51,464 nucleotides of DNA, from the NCBI GenBank assembly GCA_944393255.1, contig CALXZP010000054.1, positions 1 to 51,464 on the forward strand, read 5' to 3'. Origin of the DNA: an uncultured Clostridia bacterium. Its GTDB lineage: Bacteria; Bacillota; Clostridia; UBA1381. Shown piece by piece: positions 18,303 to 26,067 of this stretch (the first letter of the stretch is position 1; each line of letters starts with the position of its first letter). Position numbers and translations under genes: made by a program. Under the pieces are notes generated by a model. It was not told the origin of the DNA. It saw nothing but the letters and a program-made list of their open reading frames with translations, and searched no databases.

Positions 18303-18701
18303 ATGGCTAAGGTAGCAAAGAAAGTGACGCGTACGCGTCGCCGTGACAGAAAAAATGTTGAAAAGGGTGCAGCTCATATCCGCTCAACCTTTAATAATAC
18401 AATAGTTACAATCACAGATACTGCCGGAAATGCGATCTCATGGGCAAGCGCAGGCGGTCTTGGCTTCAGAGGTTCAAGAAAGAGCACTCCGTTTGCAGCG
18501 CAGACAGCAGCAGAGACAGCGGCTAAGGTGGCTAAGGAGCATGGCATGAAAACCGTTGAGGTTTACGTGAAGGGCCCGGGCGCAGGCCGTGAAGCAGCGA
18601 TAAGAGCTCTTGAGGCAACAGGTCTCAGCGTAACGATGATCAAGGACGTTACGCCCATTCCGCATAACGGATGCAGACCGCCGAAGAGAAGAAGAGTCTG
18701 A
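18303..18701 (+). CDS. rpsK: 30S ribosomal protein S11
   Basis: S11 forms part of the platform and E site. The 132-residue protein contains [47 protein letters not shown] and the end [12 protein letters not shown] in pieces, all standard. AAGGAGGG is upstream. It lies between rpsM and rpsD as in the canonical alpha operon. Confidence 0.97.
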   Translation: MAKVAKKVTRTRRRDRKNVEKGAAHIRSTFNNTIVTITDTAGNAISWASAGGLGFRGSRKSTPFAAQTAAETAAKVAKEHGMKTVEVYVKGPGAGREAAIRALEATGLSVTMIKDVTPIPHNGCRPPKRRRV

Positions 18702-18729
18702 TTAGTGATTTGTATAGGAGGTTAAAAGC

Positions 18730-19323
18730 ATGGCAAGAAATATGCAGCCGATAGTTAAGAGATGTAAGACCCTTGGCATTGAACCGTCGGTTATGGGATA
18801 TGACAAGAGCACAAGAAGAAATCCGAAGCAGTCGAGAAGAAAGCAGTCGGAGTACGGTGTACAGCTCAATGAAAAGCAGAAGGTAAAGTTCATATACGGA
18901 ATTCTTGAAAAGCAGTTTGCAAAGTATTATGAAATGGCAAACAAGCAGGCAGGTATCACCGGTCAGAACTTGCTCCAGATTCTTGAATCAAGACTTGACA
19001 ATGTAGTATTCAGACTCGGTCTTGCAAATACGCGTAAGGAAGCGCGTCAGCTCGTTAATCATGCGCACATCCTTGTAAACGGCAAAAAGGTAGATATTCC
19101 GTCATACCTCGTAAAGCCGGGCGATGTGATCTCGGTAAGGGAAAAGAGCAAGTCATCGCCGAGGATCAAGGAGATAGTTGAGCAGAACGAGAAGAGAGTT
19201 ATCCCGAAGTGGCTCAGCATGGATAGGAACAAGCTTGAAGGAAGAGTGCTACAGCTTTCAGATCGCGACGATATTGATTATGATGTAGCGGAACACCTTA
19301 TCGTCGAGTTTTATTCAAAATAA
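18730..19323 (+). CDS. rpsD: 30S ribosomal protein S4 (zinc-free form)
   Basis: S4 is a primary 16S binder and the alpha-operon repressor in several bacteria. The 197-residue protein lacks the Cys4 zinc motif of classical S4: its N-terminus is [16 protein letters not shown] with a single Cys, the C-minus form common in Clostridia. It retains the S4 RNA-binding domain ([20 protein letters not shown]) and the VEFYSK end. A 153-nt structured linker follows. Confidence 0.97.
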   Translation: MARNMQPIVKRCKTLGIEPSVMGYDKSTRRNPKQSRRKQSEYGVQLNEKQKVKFIYGILEKQFAKYYEMANKQAGITGQNLLQILESRLDNVVFRLGLANTRKEARQLVNHAHILVNGKKVDIPSYLVKPGDVISVREKSKSSPRIKEIVEQNEKRVIPKWLSMDRNKLEGRVLQLSDRDDIDYDVAEHLIVEFYSK

Positions 19324-19476
19324 TAAAACATGCCGTATCGGAATGTATATTCTCTATACATTCCGGTCATTACGCGGCGAAAGACGACTACACGTTACCC
19401 TCGGTAAGTGGATATGAAATAAGTTTTAGATTGACCTTGCTGCTGGTCAGTTAAAGTTAAGAAGGAGGGTTCCGAT
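19324..19476 (+). other. structured linker between rpsD and rpoA
   Basis: Three inverted repeats are seen: an 11-bp perfect stem 19339-19349 with 19355-19365 and a 5-nt loop, a small TTACC/GGTAA stem near 19395-19407, and TGACC/GGTCA near 19434-19451. None has a T run, so they are not intrinsic terminators. They may be mRNA processing or stability elements or a translational control site for rpoA. Confidence 0.5.
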
Positions 19477-20427
19477 ATGATAGAAATGGAAAAGCCTAAT
19501 ATTGAGTGTGCGGAATTGAGTGAGGACGGAAAATACGGCCGCTTTGTAGTAGGCCCGCTGGAGCGCGGCTACGGTACAACGCTCGGTAATTCACTCAGAA
19601 GAATTCTGTTGTCATCACTGCCCGGCGCTGCTGCGACCTCGATAAAAATAGACGGCGTACAGCATGAGTTTTCCACCGTTCCGGGCGTTGTTGAGGACGT
19701 AACGGAGATAATTCTCAATATTAAAAAAATGGCGATCAAGCTTCATGGCGATGGAGTTAAGACTGTTTATATCGATGCAAAGGGCGCGCAGGAGATCACG
19801 GCCGGCGATATAAAATGCGACAGTGATGTTGAGATATTCAACCCTGACCTGCATATCGCTACGTTGAATTCGGATGCAAGACTTTATGCCGAGATAACCT
19901 TGTCAAGAGGCAGAGGTTACGTTTCGGCAGAGAGAAATAAGGCTGAGCTTCAGCCGGTAATAGGCGTTATTCCGGTAGATTCTATTTATACTCCGGTTAC
20001 AAAGGTCAACTACACGGTTGATAATGTGCGGGTAGGACAGTATACAGACCGTGAGGAGCTGACCGTTGAGGTATGGACAAACGGTACGATCAAGCCCGAT
20101 GACGCTGTTTCGCTCGCTGCAAAAATAATGGACGAGCTGCTTATCCTTTTTGTAGATCTTTCAGAGGATGCTAAGAATACGGAAGTGATCGTTGAAAAGG
20201 AAGAGAACAAGAAGGAAAAGGTCCTTGAGATGACTATCGAAGAGCTTGACCTGTCGGTGCGTTCATACAATTGCTTAAAGCGTGCAGGGATAAACACAGT
20301 CGAGGATCTTACAAACAAGTCCGAAGAGGACATGATGAAGGTAAGAAATCTCGGAAGAAAATCGCTTGAAGAAGTAATCAATAAATTGAATGGATTAGGT
20401 CTTTACCTTAAGAAAGAAGAAGATTAA
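19477..20427 (+). CDS. rpoA: DNA-directed RNA polymerase alpha subunit
   Basis: Alpha dimerises to nucleate RNA polymerase and its C-terminal domain binds UP elements and activators. The 316-residue protein has the N-terminal [22 protein letters not shown] assembly motif in pieces, and a C-terminal domain from about residue 245 with two helix-hairpin-helix parts ([20 protein letters not shown] and [12 protein letters not shown]). AAGGAGGG at 19462-19469 supports the ATG. It lies between rpsD and rplQ as expected. Confidence 0.98.
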   Translation: MIEMEKPNIECAELSEDGKYGRFVVGPLERGYGTTLGNSLRRILLSSLPGAAATSIKIDGVQHEFSTVPGVVEDVTEIILNIKKMAIKLHGDGVKTVYIDAKGAQEITAGDIKCDSDVEIFNPDLHIATLNSDARLYAEITLSRGRGYVSAERNKAELQPVIGVIPVDSIYTPVTKVNYTVDNVRVGQYTDREELTVEVWTNGTIKPDDAVSLAAKIMDELLILFVDLSEDAKNTEVIVEKEENKKEKVLEMTIEELDLSVRSYNCLKRAGINTVEDLTNKSEEDMMKVRNLGRKSLEEVINKLNGLGLYLKKEED

Positions 20428-20439
20428 GGAGGAACGGTT

Positions 20440-20784
20440 ATGCCGGGAAGAAGAAAATTGGGAATGCCCACAGATCAGAGAAGAGCATTGCTCCGCAATC
20501 AGGTAACGAGCTTTCTTGAGAACGGAAGAATGACGACTACTGTTACAAGGGCTAAAGAAACAAGAAGCATGGCAGAAAAGATGATCACTCTTGGCAAAAA
20601 GGGTACTCTTGCTGCTCGCCGTCAGGCTTTGGCGTATATCACAAAAGAGGATGTCGTAACAAAGCTGTTCAGTGAAATTGCTCCGAAGTATGCCGAAAGA
20701 AACGGCGGTTATACAAGAATATATAAGCTTGGCGAACGCCGCGGCGACGGCGCTCAGATGGCTATTCTTGAGCTTGTGGACTGA
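20440..20784 (+). CDS. rplQ: 50S ribosomal protein L17
   Basis: L17 is at the tunnel-exit rim. The 114-residue protein has [37 protein letters not shown], and the [22 protein letters not shown] end in pieces. It is the last gene of the superoperon and is followed by a terminator. Genes often found next in Firmicutes (ecfA, ecfT, truA, rplM, rpsI) are absent here. Confidence 0.97.
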   Translation: MPGRRKLGMPTDQRRALLRNQVTSFLENGRMTTTVTRAKETRSMAEKMITLGKKGTLAARRQALAYITKEDVVTKLFSEIAPKYAERNGGYTRIYKLGERRGDGAQMAILELVD

Positions 20785-20805
20785 TCAAAACATATATAAT
20801 GAAAA

Positions 20806-20838
20806 ACGCATTCGTGCATGTAAGCGAATGCGTTTTTT
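20806..20838 (+). terminator. terminator of the ribosomal superoperon
   Basis: ACGCATTCG (20806-20814) pairs with CGAATGCGT (20825-20833), followed by TTTTTT at 20833-20838. Confidence 0.9.
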
Positions 20839-20876
20839 CTGTATATTTTTATCTAAATTAGCAGATAATAAATAAT

Positions 20877-20913
20877 AATAGCAAAAATAATAATTATTAT
20901 TATTTTTGCTATT
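20877..20913. promoter_or_regulatory. 37-bp perfect A/T palindrome over the rubrerythrin -35 region
   Basis: Two 16-nt arms (20877-20892 and 20898-20913) are exact inverse complements around ATTAT. The right arm ends inside the -35 hexamer TTGACA (20912-20917). It may be an operator, an UP element or both. Confidence 0.6.
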
Positions 20914-20940
20914 GACAAATTATAAATCATGTGTTATTAT
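20912..20940 (+). promoter_or_regulatory. promoter of the rubrerythrin gene
   Basis: TTGACA (20912-20917) and TATTAT (20935-20940) are 17 nt apart. The predicted start near 20947 gives a 55-nt leader with a small CCCGT/ACGGG hairpin (20969-20981). Confidence 0.85.
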
Positions 20941-21001
20941 ATATACAGAAACATAAATGGGACAATTGCCCGTAAAACGGGAATACAGAAAGGAGAAAAA
21001 C

Positions 21002-21541
21002 ATGGCTAATAAATATGCGGGAACAAAAACGGAACAAAATCTGATGGCGGCGTTTGCAGGCGAGAGCGAGGCGAGAAATAAGTACACTTATTTTGCGAGC
21101 GTTGCGAAAAAGGCCGGATTTGAGCAGATCGCAGCTATATTCCAGGACACTGCAAACAATGAAAAGGAGCATGCTAAGCTTTGGTTCAAGGAGCTGGGAC
21201 TCCTGGGAGATACAGCTGAAAATCTTAAGGCTGCGGCAGCAGGCGAGAATTACGAGTGGACGGACATGTATTCGGGATTTGCTGATACAGCCGAGGAGGA
21301 AGGCTTCACGGCGCTTGCAGCTAAATTCCGTATGGTAGCGGCTATTGAGAAAACACATGAGGAAAGATATCTTGCGCTTCTCAATAATGTAGAAATGCAG
21401 CAGGTATTTGAAAAGGCAGAGGAAACGATGTGGGAATGCAGAAACTGCGGACATCTTGTGATAGGGAAAAAAGCACCGCAGGTATGCCCGGTATGCGCTC
21501 ATCCGCAGAGCTTCTTTGAAGTAAGAGCGGAGAATTATTAA
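21002..21541 (+). CDS. rbr: rubrerythrin
   Basis: Rubrerythrin reduces hydrogen peroxide in anaerobes with electrons from NAD(P)H or rubredoxin. The 179-residue protein has an N-terminal four-helix diiron domain with the ligand helices around [34 protein letters not shown] and IEKTHEERY, then a C-terminal rubredoxin-like domain (CRNCG and CPVC, iron-binding cysteines). I use ATG 21002 with AAGGAG directly upstream; an in-frame upstream ATG lacks a ribosome site. It is monocistronic with a strong promoter and a shared terminator. Confidence 0.95.
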   Translation: MANKYAGTKTEQNLMAAFAGESEARNKYTYFASVAKKAGFEQIAAIFQDTANNEKEHAKLWFKELGLLGDTAENLKAAAAGENYEWTDMYSGFADTAEEEGFTALAAKFRMVAAIEKTHEERYLALLNNVEMQQVFEKAEETMWECRNCGHLVIGKKAPQVCPVCAHPQSFFEVRAENY

Positions 21542-21553
21542 TAGAGAACAAAG

Positions 21554-21590
21554 AACACGCCGAGGCAAATTTTTGTCCCGGCGTGTTTTT
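21554..21590. terminator. terminator between rubrerythrin and the MATE gene
   Basis: AACACGCCG (21554-21562) pairs with CGGCGTGTT (21579-21587), followed by T through 21590. It serves the plus strand and perhaps the convergent MATE gene. Confidence 0.8.
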
Positions 21591-21594
21591 ATAT

Positions 21595-22986
21595 TTAATG
21601 ATCAAGTTCGTTTTTGACTTCAAGAGCTTTTATAGTACGCATCTCGTGGAGTATAAATACAGACGTAAGTATAAAAGCTATGAGATCCGCAGCGGGGCCT
21701 GAAAACAAAACTCCGTCGATACCTCCCAGGATATGAGGAAGGATCAGTATAAGCGGTATCAGGAAAAACACCTGTCTTGTCATAGACAGAAGCAGTCCCT
21801 TGAGCGGTTTCCCTATTGCTGAGAAGAAATTTGATGAAATGATCTGCACTCCGTTGATAAACGCCATAAACAGGAAAATACGCATAAACCTTATCGAGAA
21901 TTCAAAATACTGTGAGTCTCCGGTACCGAATATCGAGAGTATCTGTCTCGGAAAGAATTGAAACATTCCCCAGCCGATAAACGATATTATAAGATTACAG
22001 GTGATGGCAAGATAGTATATTTTTCTGACGCGGCTGTATTGTTTAGCGCCGTAATTAAAGCCTGCTATGGGCTGCGTTCCCTGTGATATGCCTATTACTA
22101 TGGAAAGAAGTATGGCGTTTGTTTTCATAACTATACCGCATGCCGCGAGAGGTATGTCCATTCCGTAATCTGAAAGTGCGCCGTAATATGTGAGAGAATT
22201 GTTGAGCACTATCTGCACGAGCGTGATCGCAACTTGATTAAGCGAACTGCTCATGCCGAGCGCGGCAGTCTGTATGCTTTCATGCGCACTGAGCCGGATA
22301 TGCTCGCGGCGGAGCGAGATATGTTTAAAATGAAAAGCATATCTCAAGGCAAATATACATGAAATAAACTGACCGATTATGGTCGCCCAGGCGGCTCCGG
22401 CAACTCCCATATCAAATACAAATATGAATATCGGATCAAGTATCGTATTTATAACAGCTCCGATAAGCATACAAACCATAGAATAGTTCGGACTTCCGTC
22501 GGCGCGTATCATATTGCTCATTACATTGGTTATGATAAGGAACGGCATGCCTATAGCGGTAATGCTCGTATAGCTTACAGCATAGGGCATGATATCGTCC
22601 GTAGCCCCGAAAGCGCGCAGGAGCGGGCGCAGGAATATCAATATGAGAACAGTGTATATCACTCCGCTAAGTATCATAAGGCATATAGAGTTTCCGGCAA
22701 CTTTGGCAGACTTGTCCTGTTTGCCGGCTCCGAGATAGAGAGAAAATCTTGAAGCGCTGCCTATTCCTATCAGAAGCGCTATTGCAAGACAGATCGTGAC
22801 CAAAGGATAAGCGACGTTTGTCGCGGCATTGCCGAGATATCCGACGCCCTGACCTATGAATATCTGATCCACGATATTGTAAAGCGAGCTGACAAGCATT
22901 GCTATGATGCTCGGCACTGCAAATTTCCGCAGCAGTGACGGCAGTTTTTCATATCCGAGAGGATTTTTTTCATTAACGTTTTCCAT
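21595..22986 (-). CDS. MATE family multidrug exporter
   Basis: This is a cation-coupled efflux protein of the multi-antimicrobial extrusion family. The 463-residue length and about 12 hydrophobic segments in two halves fit. The N-terminal part has FAVPSIIAMLVSSLYNIVDQIFIGQ and the loop GIGSASRFSLYLGAG in pieces; the second half has SLNQVAITLVQIVLNNSL and GISQGTQPIAGFNYGA. It resembles the clostridial MepA/NorM-like subgroup; the substrate cannot be told. AGAAGGGA lies upstream of the ATG. No regulator gene is adjacent. Confidence 0.9.
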   Translation of the reverse strand: MENVNEKNPLGYEKLPSLLRKFAVPSIIAMLVSSLYNIVDQIFIGQGVGYLGNAATNVAYPLVTICLAIALLIGIGSASRFSLYLGAGKQDKSAKVAGNSICLMILSGVIYTVLILIFLRPLLRAFGATDDIMPYAVSYTSITAIGMPFLIITNVMSNMIRADGSPNYSMVCMLIGAVINTILDPIFIFVFDMGVAGAAWATIIGQFISCIFALRYAFHFKHISLRREHIRLSAHESIQTAALGMSSSLNQVAITLVQIVLNNSLTYYGALSDYGMDIPLAACGIVMKTNAILLSIVIGISQGTQPIAGFNYGAKQYSRVRKIYYLAITCNLIISFIGWGMFQFFPRQILSIFGTGDSQYFEFSIRFMRIFLFMAFINGVQIISSNFFSAIGKPLKGLLLSMTRQVFFLIPLILILPHILGGIDGVLFSGPAADLIAFILTSVFILHEMRTIKALEVKNELDH

Positions 22987-23019
22987 ATAATATATCCCTT
23001 CTGTTAAAATTCATATTTA

Positions 23020-23048
23020 ATTATATATCAAATAAATTGTTTTGGCAA
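23020..23048 (-). promoter_or_regulatory. promoter of the MATE gene
   Basis: On the minus strand TTGCCA (23048-23043) and TATAAT (23025-23020) are 17 nt apart, about 35 nt upstream of the start codon. Confidence 0.75.
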
Positions 23049-23090
23049 TAGAACTTTTCGATAAAATTCAAACTAATACTACAATTAATT

Positions 23091-23318
23091 TTGAAACAGT
23101 TAAAAAATATCAAAAAGTTGCGACTGAAGCGATCGTGTCAGGAAGAAGTATATAGCATATACTTTGGTATTTTTTTCAAAATATCTCGACCATTATCAGG
23201 CGGAATTGCCGCGGTATTACTGATATTGAAAAGATCAGTGAAGGAAACAGCAGCAATGCTGGTCATAGACATGATACTGGCGGCAGCGGCTTATATACTG
23301 ATACCGTTCCATATTTGA
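23091..23318 (+). pseudogene. possible remnant of a membrane protein
   Basis: An open frame without a ribosome site or good start ends in a hydrophobic stretch (AAMLVIDMILAAAAYILIP) that looks like a real transmembrane helix preceded by basic residues. No family recognised. It could be the decayed 3' end of a lost gene or chance. It lies in the 625-nt region between the MATE and the histidine-rich genes, which otherwise holds promoters and a tandem repeat. Confidence 0.2.
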
Positions 23319-23433
23319 CAGGATGGTGGTTCGTTCATGGGCAGAAGCTCAATATATGAGCAGGAGAGAGTGTATTGATGCGAGGTAAAATGAAATTTTT
23401 TTTATCCATAATATGAAGCGGAAAAGCGCGCAG

Positions 23434-23483
23434 CTGTCCAAAGGTCACCGGAGGGTAACTGTCCAAAAGTAACCGGGAAGTAA
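23434..23483 (+). repeat. two tandem 25-bp repeats upstream of the 23612 gene
   Basis: Copies at 23434-23458 and 23459-23483 share 20 of 25 positions, both beginning CTGTCCAAA and ending GTAA. They end 23 nt upstream of the -35 hexamer at 23507, a position where an activator could bind. Confidence 0.6.
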
Positions 23484-23506
23484 CTACGGCACGGAAAAGT
23501 GCGTAC

Positions 23507-23535
23507 TTTACAGTAATGCACGGCGGTGGTATAAT
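23507..23535 (+). promoter_or_regulatory. promoter of the histidine-rich protein gene
   Basis: TTTACA (23507-23512) and TATAAT (23530-23535) are 17 nt apart; the transcript would start near 23542, 70 nt before the ATG. Confidence 0.8.
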
Positions 23536-23611
23536 GCAGATACAAGGTAAGACATGAGCGTACGGCATAGGATTACCGGTACAAGTCAATAATTCGAGGA
23601 GGAACGATATT

Positions 23612-24409
23612 ATGAACAAGGATACATTTACCACTGTCAGTCTGGCAAAGGGAGAGATGAATATTTATGACTTCGGAGATATCAGACTCCATGCCTACAA
23701 AACAAACGATCCTATAAGCAATGAAGTCTTTATTGTTGAAAAGAACGGCAAAGCGGTTATGATAGAATCGCCGTGCTTCTTTGACAATAATAAAGAGCTT
23801 GAGGAATATATCGCAGCTATCGGCGCTGAAGCGGCAGGGATGCTCGTAGCATATCATGGCGCGGGCGGCAGCTGCTTCAAGGATATCCCGAAGTTCTCCA
23901 CACGGAATGCTGTTGAATATTCGGAAAGCGGCGGAGGAAAGGCGTTGATCGATAATTTTGCGGCGGCGTTCGGGGATATATTCGACAGTTCGGTGCACAG
24001 GATAACGAATATAATAGATGCGGGCAAAACGGTCGCAGGAGGAATAGAGTTTATTATAACTCCTACCGACGAGGCGTTTGATATTGAGATACCGGAGATA
24101 AATGCTGTCTATACGCATATGCTTGGTCACGACTGTCATTCGATAATTGCCGGAGCCGGACATGCGGATGCCGTTACAGCACAGCTTAGGGGCTATATAG
24201 ACAAGGGCTATACTCTTATCCTGACTTCGCACTATACTCCGGAGGATCTTAAGGATGCAGAAACAAAAATAGCATATATTGAAGACCTTAAGTCGATAGC
24301 TTCGGAGTGCGGTAATGCGGAGAAATTTAAGATCAGGGTAAACGAGCGTTACGGAGATTATTCGGGTGAAAATTATCTTGATATGACGGCGGGATTTTTC
24401 TTCGCCTGA
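23612..24409 (+). CDS. conserved protein, possibly a degenerate metallo-beta-lactamase fold
   Basis: This 265-residue cytoplasmic-looking protein has no signal peptide or membrane segment. Its general layout (beta-rich N-terminus with VFIVEKNGKAVMIESP, then an alternating alpha/beta pattern) recalls metallo-beta-lactamase-like hydrolases, but the HxHxDH metal motif is absent. Instead it has His82 (YHGAGG), a cluster His169/His173/His176 (THMLGHDCH), His184 and His207 (TSHYTPED), which could form another metal site. The acidic, Gly-rich sequence and a good GAGGAGGAA site show it is a real gene. It is monocistronic with its own promoter and terminator. Function unknown; the fold assignment is tentative. 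Confidence 0.6.
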   Translation: MNKDTFTTVSLAKGEMNIYDFGDIRLHAYKTNDPISNEVFIVEKNGKAVMIESPCFFDNNKELEEYIAAIGAEAAGMLVAYHGAGGSCFKDIPKFSTRNAVEYSESGGGKALIDNFAAAFGDIFDSSVHRITNIIDAGKTVAGGIEFIITPTDEAFDIEIPEINAVYTHMLGHDCHSIIAGAGHADAVTAQLRGYIDKGYTLILTSHYTPEDLKDAETKIAYIEDLKSIASECGNAEKFKIRVNERYGDYSGENYLDMTAGFFFA

Positions 24410-24444
24410 CGGAAACGTGAGATAAAGACTCTGTATCCAATAAA

Positions 24445-24486
24445 ACAGCGGAGCCGCTGTAAGCTCGATCCAAGCGGCTCCGCTGT
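24445..24486. terminator. bidirectional terminator
   Basis: A 14-bp perfect stem (24445-24458 with 24473-24486) lies between two convergent genes. The T-rich tail is better on the minus strand (TTTTATT) than on the plus strand (CTTGTATT). Confidence 0.8.
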
Positions 24487-24498
24487 CTTGTATTCTGA

Positions 24499-25968
24499 TT
24501 ATTCTCCTTTGCCGAGATCGATGCATATTTCGCTGCCGATAATAAAGCTGCGGCTTGTGCGCACGTAAAGCGGAGCGTATATCTCTGTTTCCGGCTGAGG
24601 CTCCACCACATCATAGGGCGGCAGGGTCACATGTGTAATATCCGAAGCGTAAAGCGTTTTGCTGCGGTATTTGTTGGTGACAAGCTGCAATGTGAGCTCG
24701 TTCGGAGCTGTATTTTCCAGATATATTGTGTTTCCGTCGGTACGGCACTTTATCCGCGGATCGTCCGATAAACCGTAACCGTTCAGTTTACCGGAAAATT
24801 CATCTATACCGTTCTTTATACACTCTTCAGTAAACAGCCTTGCTGCCTGTCCGGCTCCGTTTCGGTTTGGATGCAACGTGTCTGCAGTGCCGTTCCATTG
24901 CTGCCAGAACAGCGCCGTTGCGCTGTCGTGACCTATTGAGCGCAGATATCGCGCGTGAGCCGAATGCAGATCGATATACTTAACGCCGCATTCCGCTGCG
25001 GCAGCTGCGGCTTCCGCTTCATAGCGGTTATTTTTTTTAGTGAATTCACCTTTTTCATCAAATTCGTCCGATTCGCACAGACCGGAGCTTATTATAGGTA
25101 TGCATCCGGAGGCTTTAAGCTCATTCACGATCCTTATCATATTATCCTTGTATTCTTCGGCTGAACAGCTTAAGCTGTCGTTATAGCCGAATGAAATAAC
25201 GGCAAGATCGCCCGGCTTTGCAAAATAAAGGACGCTTTCGAGCATGCCGCTTTCGATGAAGCCCTTTGCTGTCTGACCTATAGACGACATATTATGCACA
25301 TACAGCCCGTCAGGCAAAAAAGTACCCAGCATTTGTCCCCAGCCGCCTCTGTAGCCTGTTTCAAGCGGCTGGCTGATGAACTGGGGATAAAAGGTCGCAG
25401 CGAGTGAATCGCCGCAGACGAAAACACGTTTTCTGCGTTCCTCAAGACCGCTTTTCCTTGTTACAGACAGAGCCGAGACGGAAAGCTCGATCCCTGAGCT
25501 GCCGCGCTGAAAGCCCAGGTTCAGCTGTCCGTCCGTTATGGGAACCTCTATCCTGCCCTCTGTGTTATTGAATTCGAGATTCGGGATAACGGGCTGTCCC
25601 TCAAGACACACGGTCATATAGCTTATGTTTCCGGAATAGACGGAAAGCTCATATATTCCCGGAGACAGATCTATATTGAACGAAACTCTGTCACAATAGC
25701 GGCTGTTTATGTTTACTGCATCGGAAAGCACGCCGCTGCCCGAACAGGTCTCGTTTTCCGAGAATGATACCATGTTAAATCCATAGCCGGATCCCGGGCT
25801 GTATTTTGTTTTTGCATCGACTGTTGTCCAGCCGTATTCCTGCGCCGCTCCGAAATCAAAAAACAGAGTATCGCCGTCTTTGATATCCATTGTCTCGGGC
25901 GCGGCGGCCGCAGGGAATGCGGAAAGTATAGCCGCAGTCAATGCTGCGGCAGCAATGTGACCTTTCAT
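24499..25968 (-). CDS. secreted SGNH/GDSL hydrolase, rhamnogalacturonan acetylesterase-like
   Basis: The 489-residue protein has a signal peptide (cleavage near residue 23). Residues 28-170 form a beta-rich domain that opens FFDFG and resembles the carbohydrate-binding modules found before pectin esterases. The catalytic SGNH domain follows: GDSLA with Ser188 (block I), FGYND with Asn263 (block III) and DTLHPN with Asp363 and His366 (block V). This fits a carbohydrate esterase, possibly of the rhamnogalacturonan acetylesterase type (CE12); the substrate is inference. The last ~90 residues are a beta-rich extension. AAAGGAG lies upstream of the ATG. Confidence 0.8.
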   Translation of the reverse strand: MKGHIAAAALTAAILSAFPAAAAPETMDIKDGDTLFFDFGAAQEYGWTTVDAKTKYSPGSGYGFNMVSFSENETCSGSGVLSDAVNINSRYCDRVSFNIDLSPGIYELSVYSGNISYMTVCLEGQPVIPNLEFNNTEGRIEVPITDGQLNLGFQRGSSGIELSVSALSVTRKSGLEERRKRVFVCGDSLAATFYPQFISQPLETGYRGGWGQMLGTFLPDGLYVHNMSSIGQTAKGFIESGMLESVLYFAKPGDLAVISFGYNDSLSCSAEEYKDNMIRIVNELKASGCIPIISSGLCESDEFDEKGEFTKKNNRYEAEAAAAAAECGVKYIDLHSAHARYLRSIGHDSATALFWQQWNGTADTLHPNRNGAGQAARLFTEECIKNGIDEFSGKLNGYGLSDDPRIKCRTDGNTIYLENTAPNELTLQLVTNKYRSKTLYASDITHVTLPPYDVVEPQPETEIYAPLYVRTSRSFIIGSEICIDLGKGE

Positions 25969-26012
25969 GACCTATTATCTCCTTTAAATCAAGCTTATTA
26001 TTTTGACCATAG

Positions 26013-26067
26013 AAAAAGAGACCGCAGCAGAATAAATCGGAAAATATTTATTTTGCTACAGTCTCTT
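26013..26067 (-). terminator. terminator of the 26056 gene (minus strand)
   Basis: A long imperfect stem (26046-26067 with 26017-26037) begins inside the last codons of the gene, including its stop, and is followed by T5 on the minus strand. Confidence 0.75.

Noticed and set aside
20957..21001. upstream in-frame ATG extending rubrerythrin by 15 residues
   Set aside because: It has no ribosome site, and AAGGAG lies directly before the ATG at 21002, which begins the conserved protein.
23573..24526. 317-codon minus-strand frame opposite the histidine-rich protein gene
   Set aside because: The plus-strand gene has a promoter, ribosome site and protein-like composition; the minus frame lacks all of these and runs through a terminator.
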